From Adineta vaga (lineage: Eukaryota; Rotifera): a stretch of 64,000 nucleotides of DNA. A program made the position numbers and the translations under genes. How positions within the stretch are numbered: position 1 is the first letter of the stretch; every line of letters starts with the position of its first letter. Below are positions 1 to 10,115 of this stretch, in pieces. The stretch is from positions 14,446,001-14,510,000 of the forward strand of contig CP075496.1 of assembly GCA_021613535.1 (NCBI GenBank), in the 5' to 3' direction. The notes under the pieces were generated by a model that saw only the letters and a list, made by a program, of their open reading frames with translations, did no database searches and was not told the DNA's origin.

Positions 1-2281
1 GGTTCAACGATAAATCTGAATAATTTACAAGGTGCTCGTTCATGTCATTCATCGGTTGGTTCATCATCTGGATGGAATCAACCTATATCACAATTATTAC
101 GTGATCGTCGTTTAAATATTATCGATTGTAATAATCATGTTAAATCAGCTGCATTATTATTTGGTTCAATGTGTGCACCAGATGCATTAAATCGACAATT
201 TAATCCCACAGGTGATAATCCATCAACTGTTTGTGATCTTTGTCAAGGTTCAACTGGAAATACATTTTGTACAAATCAAGATCCATATGCTGGAAATATA
301 GGTGCATTAATGTGTTTATATAATCGTGGTGATATTGCTTTTGTTCGACATACAGCATTAATTGAATTACAAACACGTGATCCATCATTTCCTATTGATC
401 AATTTCAATTATTATGTACAAATGGTCAACGTGTTCCTTGGCAACAATTTCAACAATGTAATTGGGTAAGGGAAATTTCTTTTAATTAAACAAAATATAA
501 ATTTGAAATTCTTATTTAAAAAAGGGTATTGCACCAGCTTCAGCAATTCTCGTATCACATCGTCGTCCAAAACAGTTACGTGATATTTATCGGAAACTTT
601 TATCTGATTCAGCAAGATTTTTTTCTGCACAAAATCCAACATTTCAATTATTTAATTCTCAACGTTTTCAAGGAAACGATTTACTTTTTTCTGATGCAGC
701 TATTGATTTTAATTTACTTGATGATAAAACATCCTATACAAATTATCTTGGTAAGATGATTCTTTTCGTGTCACATCTGTTACTAATCGATTATTAAACA
801 AAACATTTCTTTTTGTCCTTAACATACATCATTAGAAATGATTCTTTTTCTACTAGAAAATACGCATAAGTTCAGATTATTAAAAAGATTTTTCTTTTAG
901 GAGTTGAATATTTGGGAATGTTATCTCGTTTATATGAATGTCCATTACGTGTTTTACGTTGGTGTGTATTATCTGCTTATGAAAAAGAGAAATGTCGTTT
1001 AATGAAAAATGCATTTGCACGTAAAAATATTAAACCAGATGTTGATTGTATCTCAGGTAAAAATGCAATGGAATGTATGTCGAAAATTCGTCAAGGTATT
1101 GCTGATATAATAACACTTGATGCAGCTGATGCATATCGTGCACAACGTTATTATCAATTGGTTCCATTAGCTGCTGAAGATTATGGTGTTGATATGGAAT
1201 CGAATGTAATGTATGCTGTTGCTGTTGCTAAACGAACAGATTTAACAACTAATTTATGGAATTTACGTGGTAAAACAATTTGTTCAACAGCAATGGGAGA
1301 TTTAGCTGGTTGGCATGTTCCTGTTGATTATTTAACGGCGATTAAAGAAACTTATGTAACAAGTTGTCATATTAATAAAGTTGCTGGTTTGTTTAAATTA
1401 AATTTGAATTTCTTTTCTTTTTTTATAATAATTTCTTTTAAGGTGAATATTTTGGACGAAGTTGTGTTCCAGGTGCTCTTGATTATGATTATAATCGTTT
1501 AAAAACAAATCCACGTGCTTTATGTTTAAAATGTTACTCTAAAGGATCAGATTATTGTTCACGTTCACAACGTGAAATGTTTTATGGAAGTTCAGGAGCA
1601 TTTCGTTGTTTAACCGAAGGTAAAATAATAAATCAAATCAAATATTTAAATAAAATTTTTTTCTTTTTTTAAAAAAAAAGGAACTGGTGGTCATGTTGCA
1701 TTTGTAATGCATACAGCTGTTTTATCAAATACAGATGGAAGAAATGTTGATCAATGGGCACGTCCATTACGTGCAATTGATTTTGAATTATTATGTAAGA
1801 ATGGTACAAGAAAAACCATTGAAGCATATAAAAGTTGTCATATGCTTAAAGTTCCTGCACGAGTTTTAATGACTTCAAGTAAATAGATTTTGTTCTTTTC
1901 TCTATTTTCCTTTTATTTCTTTTTAGCTTTATTACCTGACTTAGATAAACTTTATATATGGAATATGCTTAATTTTGCTCAACAATTATTTGGATCTGAT
2001 ACGTAAGAATTGAAAAGAATTTCTTCAAAATGACTTCGTTTTTGATATTTTATAGAAATAAAGAATTTACAATGTTTGATTCATTTTATGAACATCCTGA
2101 TTTAATATTTCTTGATTCCACAGTGCAATTAACACGTTTAACGATGTCTCTTGATGATTATCTTGGTCAAGATATAATTCAATTGTTACTTCGTACTGAT
2201 CCACGAATGTGTAATTTAGCTTCATTTAATTCATTTTCATTTTCATTAATCATTTTCTTAATCATTTTTTATATTTTCTAA
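1..2281 (+). CDS. Transferrin/melanotransferrin-like protein, 5' end outside window
   Basis: Seven exons join in frame: 1-465, 525-750, 901-1386, 1443-1619, 1681-1878, 1927-2002, 2056-2281 (617 residues visible). Family signatures are CHSSVGSSSGW, GDIAFVRHTAL, ELLCTNGQR, then a second lobe with WCVLSAYEKEKC, DIITLDAADAY, YGSSGAFRCL and GGHVAFVMHTAV. The window therefore holds the end of lobe 1 and all of lobe 2. The last 20 or so residues are strongly hydrophobic, which suits a GPI signal or membrane anchor as in melanotransferrin. Known transferrins bind Fe3+ with Asp, two Tyr and His plus an anion-binding Arg. Aligned by eye, these are mostly replaced here: Arg by Ser in lobe 1 and Asp in lobe 2, His lost in both, Tyr lost at three readable positions. 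Only the lobe 2 Asp (TLDA) remains. Iron carriage is therefore doubtful. The start codon and signal peptide lie upstream of the window. Confidence 0.88.
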
Positions 2282-2734
2282 ACAAAATTAAATCAAATTT
2301 AGATGAATCTCTTGTACAAAACAAAAACGCTTAGTTACATTCCACTTTGCTTTTTTTTGTGACAATAATTAAATAATCCGTCTCTCTCTCTCTCTTGTTC
2401 TTATTCAATTTGTAAATTAGTATTGATATGATATTTACTATTTGTTCAATTTCAAACATTCCGTCTATTGACTTTTGTGTCTTTTTTTATACTTAGAATT
2501 CTTTTTGGTTTGTTTTTGTTTTTGCACAAAATAATAATATCGAAACGTAATCTGCAATGCACATTGATAGAATTCCTTTCTATTCTAGATTTAAATGATA
2601 AAATAATCTGTTGAATCCATTGTTTGATGTTATTTGGAAAGGAAAGGACAAAACTTGATTTTTTTATTGATTATAAAAAGAAAAAAGAAAGATAAATTTT
2701 TCTTTTTGTATTTTAGATTAAAATGCAAAAGAAA
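2282..2734. other. Intergenic, convergent 3' ends
   Basis: AT-rich DNA between two convergent genes, with a short CT dinucleotide run near 2382-2397. I see no coding or RNA feature. Confidence 0.6.
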
Positions 2735-3403
2735 TTAATTTGATGTTTTCTTTAAACATGGTGGAAATTTTGGAAAAGCTTTACATAAATGAGTTTGAAA
2801 TGAATGACATTCAATTGTTTCAGGTTTAATTTCACTTTTCTTTTTTCCACATGTTGAATATGTTGTTTTAAGATTATTTAGTAATTGTTGACATTTCTTT
2901 TCTTTTCCATGTCGAATACAATAATCACCACGTGTTCGTAATTCTTCGGGATCAAAAGGAACTTTCGCAAATTCTTCATTTGTTAATGTATCAAACGAAT
3001 TGATTTTAGATTTTTCCGTTGTTGTTGTTGCTGTTGTTATTATTGGTTTTGCTTTCATCGTTGTTGTTGTTGTTGTTGTTGTTGGAGTAAGTTTCTTTTT
3101 CGTTATTTTACGTTTTGTTGTAGAAACGACTGGTTTTGTTGTTTGACCACAAGTTGTTGGAAAGATACTACATAGTTTAATTTTAACTTCTTCACATAGA
3201 AGACGTTGTTGAGGAGTTGTTATTGATTGACATTTTTGAACTAACTGTAAAAATTTTGTTTTAATTTTTAAACATTCAGCATTTGAAGGAGCTCGTTGAC
3301 ATTGTTCTCTAAGTGGACGATATTTTTCAAAATCATTACTTAAACAAATCTTGATTGTTAAAAAGAAAATCAAATAAGAAAATCTTCTCATTGTAAAATC
3401 CAA
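2735..3403 (-). CDS. Secreted Cys-rich protein with Thr-rich linker, unknown family
   Basis: Single exon of 222 codons. An N-terminal hydrophobic stretch (about residues 7-20, SYLIFFLTIKICLS) reads as a signal peptide. Two similar Cys-containing modules follow, about residues 25-90 and 155-218. Each has a spaced C...C...C pattern with a terminal LCxxFPxxC-like motif (LCSIFPTTC and LCKAFPKFPPC). They are separated by a Lys/Thr linker with an eight-Thr run. This suggests an internal duplication of one small disulfide domain. The next in-frame Met (residue 5) is an alternative start. I do not recognise the family and assign no function. It converges with the transferrin-like gene. Confidence 0.7.
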   Translation of the reverse strand: MDFTMRRFSYLIFFLTIKICLSNDFEKYRPLREQCQRAPSNAECLKIKTKFLQLVQKCQSITTPQQRLLCEEVKIKLCSIFPTTCGQTTKPVVSTTKRKITKKKLTPTTTTTTTTMKAKPIITTATTTTEKSKINSFDTLTNEEFAKVPFDPEELRTRGDYCIRHGKEKKCQQLLNNLKTTYSTCGKKKSEIKPETIECHSFQTHLCKAFPKFPPCLKKTSN

Positions 3404-3622
3404 ATAAATGAAATGATCTGGATTTGATAGTTTCTTTTTCTATTAAAAGATAATTTATCTAATCATTTTCGATCAAATAATGAAATTTGATTCGTTTGAA
3501 AAGAAAAACCTAAAAATAAAGATTAGAAATATATTTTAGATAAAATACAAAAAAAAGAAGAAGAGAATCTCACTTTCGATACAAAATTTCATGTTAAATT
3601 TTCTGAAATCTTATTTCTTTTA

Positions 3623-5773
3623 TTGATGACATTAACTTCATCAAGTAAATTTCTTTCAATTGATATGAACAAATCCACTGAAAATCAATTAAAAAAAAGT
3701 GAAATTTTTTACATACCAAAACGTGTTATTGTTGCCATATTAACATCACTTGGTTTACTTATTTCAACTGTTATTCAAACAAATTTTGCAATTACAAATT
3801 CATTAATTCTTAATCCACATGATTCAAAAGATATTCCAATTGATGACGATCAACCAATAAATACAGTTTGAACGAACAATTTCTTTTTATTTCGAAAATA
3901 AAATCAATTTTTTCTTTTTAGACATTAAAAGTCGCATGGACATCGGTTCAATTAGGTTATCTTAATTCCATATTTTATGTTGGATATGTTTTATCACATA
4001 TGCCAGCAGGTTTTCTTGTTCATAAATTTTCAGCGATAAAGTAAAAATTTCTTTATTTTACAAAAATAAAAATCTCAATGTTTTGTTTTTTCTTTTAGAA
4101 TATTTTTATTTCCATTATTAATTTTATTTATTTTAAATTTACTTATGCCATTAACGATTAGTACAGTAACATCAGCATATAGAATTAATTATTATCTAAC
4201 TGCTCTTGTAAGATTAATTCAAGGAATTTGTGCTGTATGTGAAAGAAAAAAAATGATCATATGAAAAAATCAATTTATGTTTATGATATTTAAGGGCTGT
4301 GCATTTCCATCATCACATGGTATTGTGGCGAATTGGTGTCCACCAAGTGAACGTGGAAGAATGGGTGGATTTATTTATTCAGGTAAAAGAAAACGATTTT
4401 TCAATTAAATTATTGATAAAAGAGAGTATATCTTTTTGTTCTTTTTCAAAGGTCTTTATGCAGGTCCAGTTGTTGGATTTTTCGTTGGTGGTATACTTGC
4501 AAAATATTCAGGACATTATTCAATTTATTATGCATCAGGTAAACATCATATTCAAATCATTGAATTTATCTCATATAATTTCTTTTTCATATCCTTTCTT
4601 TGCAAAGCTGATACTTTGGTGGGTTTAATGTGCCTTTTTTTTCATAATTATGTGATGTTGTATTTAATGCTTAATTGACTTAGCTATTAATTAATTGATA
4701 TTTGTAATGACATTTATCTTTATCTTTTTTGTAGCTATTCTTGGTTTGATTTGGTCATTAGCATTCGTATTTTTAATGTATGATAAACCAAGTGAACATC
4801 CAACAATATCCGAAGATGAACTTATTTATATTGAAAAAAGTATTGCTGAAGTGAAATCATTATTTGATGAAAATGAAGTTAATGAAATGAGTAAAATTCC
4901 ATGGAAATTTATTTTAATGTCATTACCAGTTTGGGCAATCTGTTGTGCACATTTTGCACGTGGTTGGACATTTTATTTATTATTAACAAATCAACCAGCT
5001 TTTTTAAATGCATTTGGATTTGGTGTTACAGAAAATGGAACACTTGGATCATTACCACATATTATGAAAGTTCTTATTGCTTTATTAAGTGGATTTATTG
5101 CTGATTATATGCGTTTAAATCTATTATGGTCAACAACAAATGTTAGAAAAATCATGACGTGTACTGGTACGAATAATATTCGAGACTATTTTTACATCAA
5201 TTGATGTTTGTTTTTTCATCTGACTAGGTTATATTATTGAAGGAACTTGTCTTTTGGTGATGTGTCATGTAACTAATCCATATCTTGGAATAGGATTACT
5301 TACGGTTGGTGTTGGTTCAAGTGGTTTAATGGTATCTGGTTGGCATTTAAATCATCAAGATTTAGCTCCACGTTATGCGTCTGTCTTAGCTGGTTTTACA
5401 GCTGTTATTGGTACATCAGCTGGAATTCTTAGTCCTATTGTTGCTGGTCTTTTAACAAAGGAACAGGTTCGTCATTTCAACTTGAACTTTTTTCCAAAAC
5501 AATTTTCTATCGATTTAGAATTTAATTGGATGGCGTCATGTATTTACGATTGCATCTTTTGTTCTTTTCATTGCTTCATTATTTTATATGATATTTGCAT
5601 CTGGTGAATTGCAATCATGGGCAACAGGAACACCACGTGAACAAAAATTACGATTGAATTCTGAAAAATTACCACCTTTACTTGGTTCATTGAAACATAA
5701 TATTCAAGATGGAATTCATTCAAAACAACAAGAGAAAGTATATCAACAATCAGTTGTCAATGGTGATCATTAG
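3623..5773 (+). CDS. SLC17-type organic anion transporter (VGLUT/sialin-like MFS)
   Basis: Nine exons: 3623-3865, 3922-4040, 4099-4234, 4295-4382, 4452-4538, 4608-4622, 4735-5166, 5228-5466, 5519-5773, giving about 537 residues. SLC17 landmarks are FPSSHGIVANWCPPSERGR in the TM4-5 region, YAGPVVGFFVGGILA, the post-TM6 loop EHPTISEDE, STTNVRK, and a GWHLNHQDLAPRYAS segment before TM11. The family moves organic anions such as glutamate, sialic acid or phosphate across plasma, lysosomal or synaptic-vesicle membranes; the substrate cannot be told here. The 15-nt exon 6 is inferred, because it restores loop length and keeps phase. Skipping it also keeps frame, so it could be alternative or wrong. 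Start chosen at the first Met of the open frame; Met 2 and Met 15 are alternatives. Confidence 0.85.
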
Positions 5774-6182
5774 AAAAGTCGTTCAACCGGTGATTTGGTG
5801 ATAATTTTAATTTGAGTATTTTTTTTTCTATTTTGGTTATCGTCGAACGAAGTTTTTCTTTTCATTTGTCGAATGTTTAAGTGATGGGATTATGACAATC
5901 AAATGTTCATTTATTTATTTATGGAAATAAAAAATCTTGAGGGTTATATCAATTCAATTTCTCTTTTTTTCCGAATTATAGAACAAAAAACTTAAATAGA
6001 TTTGTACATCTTTATTCTCGATATGTTACATAGATAAAATATATACGAAGTCTTTTTCTTTTTGATTTAAAATATCTATTTTTGAAGATCAAAAGAAAAG
6101 AAAAGAAAAAAATAACAAATAAAATGTCAAGAAGAATTAATATTTCCAGTTACTGTTTTGTAAATGATTCTTAAATATGTTT
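5774..6182. other. Intergenic 3' flank
   Basis: AT-rich with no coding signal. It lies between the transporter 3' end and the convergent decayed gene. Confidence 0.55.
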
Positions 6183-6985
6183 TTAAAGTTCAAGATTAAT
6201 TTGATATGTATTTGTAAAATTGAATGGAATATCATTTGTTTGTAAATGATATGTAATATATTCTAATACTGTTTCACAAAATTTCCATTGATAAAGATTT
6301 TTCGAAAAGAAATTTGCACAAACTATATCTTCGGAAGTAAAATCATATAAAAATTTCAATGCTTCATTCTATAAATATTCAAATAAATGATAAAAGAAAA
6401 TTCTTACATTTGATAGAAATATGCATTTACTAATTTGAAATCTTTCATAAGAAAATGTTCAATAAAATGTGTTGGATATTCTGAACGTAGGTAAAGCTAG
6501 CACCATATTCGAGTATTTCTTGCGCGGATTAGCCTGAGAACTTGTGCTATGTCTAAGAATGGTTGTGTTAAATTCAGAATTTAATTCTCTATCAAATGAT
6601 GTGGTTTTTGAAGAGGATCACCGAAAGAAAAAAATCGTCACACCCACCTACCCTCACCCTCATTGAAAAAAAACAAATATGAGTAAAGAACTTTTATTGC
6701 ATCCTTAATAATAAATATTTTAACATTACATAGAAAAGGATCAAAATGAATTTTAACTTTATTATCTTGTTCATCAACACCTAAAATTTTAATCAATATA
6801 AAGAAACACGAGAAAATCGAAATATTCATACTTTCAGTATATAAACAACAATGATTAGCATTTAATTTTGATTTGGAATATGGCAGAAATACTCGAATTA
6901 ATTCATGTAATTTGATATTTGCTGATGTTACATCGTAAAATGATAATACATCAAGAAAGTTAAGCAAAAGTAGGACAATCTATAA
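6183..6985 (-). pseudogene. Decayed multi-exon gene of unknown family
   Basis: Exon-like blocks on the minus strand are joined by plausible short introns. Reading 5' to 3': about 6978 down to 6834 (contains LHELIRVFLPYSKSKLN), about 6785-6737 (VDEQDNKVKIHFDPFLC), about 6697-6665 (DAIKVLYSYLF), then after a gap about 6484-6409 (EYPTHFIEHFLMKDFKLVN) and about 6370-6183 (ALKFLYDFTSEDIVC to a TAA stop). Between the third and fourth blocks lies 150-180 bp of foreign-looking DNA, including a CACCC-rich telomere-like tract and a GCTAGCACCA motif. No 5' exon with a Met was found. The blocks look protein-coding but the locus appears interrupted. I do not recognise the family. Confidence 0.45.
6639..6664. 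repeat. Telomere-like CACCC tract (single-sided)
   Basis: Contains CACACCCACC followed by TACCCTCACCCTCA, the C-rich strand of a TGTGGG/GAGGGT-type repeat. No inverted partner is seen nearby, unlike the other copies. It interrupts the decayed gene at 6183-6985. Confidence 0.6.
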
Positions 6986-6999
6986 GAATATTAAAACGA

Positions 7000-8338
7000 A
7001 ACTAAATTAACAATAAAAATTCCAATTGAATGAATTTACAAGACGATTATGAAATAGTCGTCGAAGATTTTTCTTTCGGAAGTATCTTATTTTTCATACC
7101 TGAATAAATCCTTTGCACAAAATAACAAAAACAAAAAAAGCAAAGCAAACGAAACTAACAGATGTCATGTTAGATAATAACTGTAAAACTGAAGTGTGAA
7201 CAACAATCACATATTCTGTCTACATTTAGTAATATTTGTTTCAATGATGATATTATCAAACGGTTGAACATGCTAAATTGGCGATAATTTTCATGTAAAG
7301 CTATATAATTACTTTGTGACTGGATTAATAAGACAAATATTTAGTTACTCGTAGTATTTATATTCAAGAAAACATGTCGTTGTCCCCTCGACTGTAGGTA
7401 GGGTCTTATGAAAAAAATAGTTTGTCTGTCTGTCTGTGTCAAGGTCAAAGGTCAAGGGTGAAAAAGATATCAGCGAAGGCACGTCAGAAATCATGACTAC
7501 GGGTATGAGCCTGGGTGTTGGGTGAGATTGATTTCACAGAAAAAAGCCTCTCCTCCACAATCGAGGGTTAAGTGACTCGGCACGACGAGCGTTACTTGGG
7601 CTTATGAGTATCATGTATTGTATGTCTAGAATAACTGAGAGTCTCTTGCTCGTTATAAGAAAAAGATGAAATAGAAAGATTGATTGTCTTGAAGATTAAT
7701 TAGTTGAAGTACATACATTCTCAATTATGAAAGAAAAAAGAACTCAATAATGGAAACATTGTTTTTAGTTTTTTAATAATTGATGAGTAAAACTTTGATA
7801 AAAATTTTGATTTTTTGCTATATTTTAAATAGAATATCTTCTGAATAGGAGCTTTCATAACATTGAAACTTAAAAATAGTACTTTTTTAGTAATTTCTTG
7901 CATGAGTATGATCCTATTAAAAAGAATACAAAATGTCGAGGATGTACCATGCAAATCATAAATTCCGTCTTGACATATAAGTACGTCGAGAAAAACAAAA
8001 AAATTACATGAGATTTTTCTACATCATGATTAGTCAAACAGTAATTCCATCTAAAGTTCATAATCATTTGCGCTTACTCATTTTTTTAAAGTACGGAAAG
8101 ACAATCCAATCATTTATAAATCTCTGTTAACTTATTGTTTTCATAGTACAAGATCTGAGTACTGTTCCTTTTTTTATTCACTTCTGGAAAAAGTTTCTTT
8201 TTCAATTTTGTTTATTAGCTGCTGCTATTATTTGCCTCATTATCATTAATCCATATTAGTTTTTCTATTTTGTAAAATAACTAGATCTCATTTTTTATTT
8301 TCATTTTGTTTTTTTTCTTAAATCACTCACTTGAAACC
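7000..8338. other. Non-coding region with a GC-richer repeat relic near 7377-7600
   Basis: Mostly AT-rich. From about 7377 to 7600 base composition shifts to higher GC, with TCTGTCTGTCTGTGTC followed by AAGGTCAAAGGTCAAGGG. This looks like an old dispersed repeat. No open frame of interest and no terminal repeats were found. The last 300 bp is presumably the receptor promoter. Confidence 0.4.
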
Positions 8339-9316
8339 ATGGCAGTCACCAGTCTACCTATCATCCAACAAGAAATGATTCGATATGGAATGAGCCTTTA
8401 TTTCGGACTAGGTCTTCTGGGTAATATTTTCAGTTGTATTATGTTTACTCGTAAACCGTATCGTCCTACAGCCAGTTCGGTTTATCTTCTTTCTCTCTCC
8501 GTTTGTTCTATAATGTACTTGATTTGGTCACTCTTCCCATATTTATATTCACTTGATCATATTGATCCCCAAAAACAATCTATACCATATTGTAAAATAA
8601 GATTTTATGGCACTCATCTACTTGGTCAAAGTATTCGATATAGTATCGTACTTGCTTGTATAGATCGATTTTTCTCTACAAGAACTAGTATACGTTTGCG
8701 TTCATTTTCATCAGTTTCAATTGCAAAAAAACTTGTCTTGATTATGATTTTCGGATGGTTGATTATTGGTATCCATATACTTATTTTCATGGATATTAGA
8801 AGCAATACTTGTGGAATGTTTGATACATATAAATTATTCTATGCAGCTTATCAGATTACATTTATTAGTGTTGTACCACCAGTATTAATGAGTATCTTCA
8901 GTATTCTCACTATTCGTAGCCTTCATCAACGCCATGACGGTCAAATACATATTAGACAAAGAGATCGACAATTAATGCGTGTACTAATTGTTGAAGTTCT
9001 GATCAATGTTTCTACATCAATTCCTATTTCATGTAATTTTGCTTACAATGCAGCAACACTTCATGTTGCCAATAAAACTCCACTACGATTAGAAATCGAA
9101 GCATTCGTTGGATTCATCACACAAAATCTAATTTATCTTATTAGTTTCGTTCCTTTTTATATATTTTTGATAACATCAAAACCATTTCGAAACGAGTTCT
9201 TCAGCGTATTCATCAAGATTTCGGAAAAGTATATACGAAGACGTGCTCGAATCGACCCATTTATTGAACAAAATATCATAGGAACGAACACTCATGCAAT
9301 GTTACGTAATAAATAA
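8339..9316 (+). CDS. Rhodopsin-like seven-TM receptor
   Basis: Intronless, 325 codons. The ATG lies in ACCATGG, a good eukaryotic start context; the frame is open a little further 5' but without an ATG. Seven hydrophobic segments are visible, the first around residues 12-34 with GxxGN (LGLLGNIFSCIMF). TM3 carries the conserved Cys (PYCKIRF) and ends in DRF rather than DRY (CIDRFFS). The extracellular loop 2 Cys is in SNTCGMF. TM7 has a degenerate motif (LISFVPFYIF in place of NPxxY). Short basic tail. This resembles the large orphan peptide/chemoreceptor-like families of bdelloids; the ligand is unknown. Confidence 0.85.
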   Translation: MAVTSLPIIQQEMIRYGMSLYFGLGLLGNIFSCIMFTRKPYRPTASSVYLLSLSVCSIMYLIWSLFPYLYSLDHIDPQKQSIPYCKIRFYGTHLLGQSIRYSIVLACIDRFFSTRTSIRLRSFSSVSIAKKLVLIMIFGWLIIGIHILIFMDIRSNTCGMFDTYKLFYAAYQITFISVVPPVLMSIFSILTIRSLHQRHDGQIHIRQRDRQLMRVLIVEVLINVSTSIPISCNFAYNAATLHVANKTPLRLEIEAFVGFITQNLIYLISFVPFYIFLITSKPFRNEFFSVFIKISEKYIRRRARIDPFIEQNIIGTNTHAMLRNK

Positions 9317-9961
9317 TAACAGAAGACATCTGAACTATATCTATCGAACTCGAACTAATTTCCCTATATGATGCTGGAATAAATCTGCTTGAATGACATT
9401 CATATATTTCTTTAATTGTTTTACCATCGCAGAAATAGATGATTGTATACTATATATGTAACGTTAGTTTCTGCTATAGCGTTCAAAATATTTTTGATTT
9501 AAAAGGATTTCTCTCTTTATTTTCAAACAGAAAATAATAAATATAATTTTATTGTAAGCAGAGTCATATATGTGCAGAATTTTGAATTATAATGAATGGA
9601 AACTAAAATAAAACTATTTCTATTCTATGGAAAAACTCTAGCGCAAGTTTCGTGATTTATTTTCGAACTGATGTATCAAATAGTTGAATGTGGATTTATA
9701 TCCGAATTGGAATTAGGCAATGAATGTTAAAGAAATGAATAAGCTAATTGATGATTAGGACTGACTGATAAAAATGAATTGATTGAAATTAAATCTCCTT
9801 TTCATCGTTTTAATGTTTCAAATTCTTTATTTGACATAAATTGATCTCGATATACAACTATATGAGTTGAACATTGATTCGTTTTTAATTGATTTTTAAG
9901 ATTCTGAATATTAAAACGAAATAAAAAACTTCGATCAATATTTTGTTGACGAAATGCTGTA
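9317..9961. other. Intergenic 3' flank of receptor
   Basis: AT-rich with no supported gene. Confidence 0.5.
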
Positions 9962-10015
9962 TTGAGGGTGTGGGTGTGGGAATCGTTCCTCTACAATCAA
10001 ACCCTCACCCTCAAG
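9962..10015. repeat. Telomere-like hairpin, copy 2
   Basis: Left arm TTGAGGGTGTGGGTGTGGG (9962-9980), right arm ACCCTCACCCTCAAG (10001-10015), about 20 nt loop. The outer edges match copies near 13.7, 29.9 and 31.9 kb. Confidence 0.75.
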
Positions 10016-10115
10016 TTTTTAGAAACTTCTGGAATACTTAAATTATTACCCGACCTATAGACCACATGAGATCATTAAGTAATGTTATAAAGATATGTAA
10101 TTAAAAGAATTTATT

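Noticed and set aside
7721-8067. Minus-strand frames upstream of the receptor
   Set aside because: No motif, overlap the presumed promoter, low-complexity Lys/Phe content.
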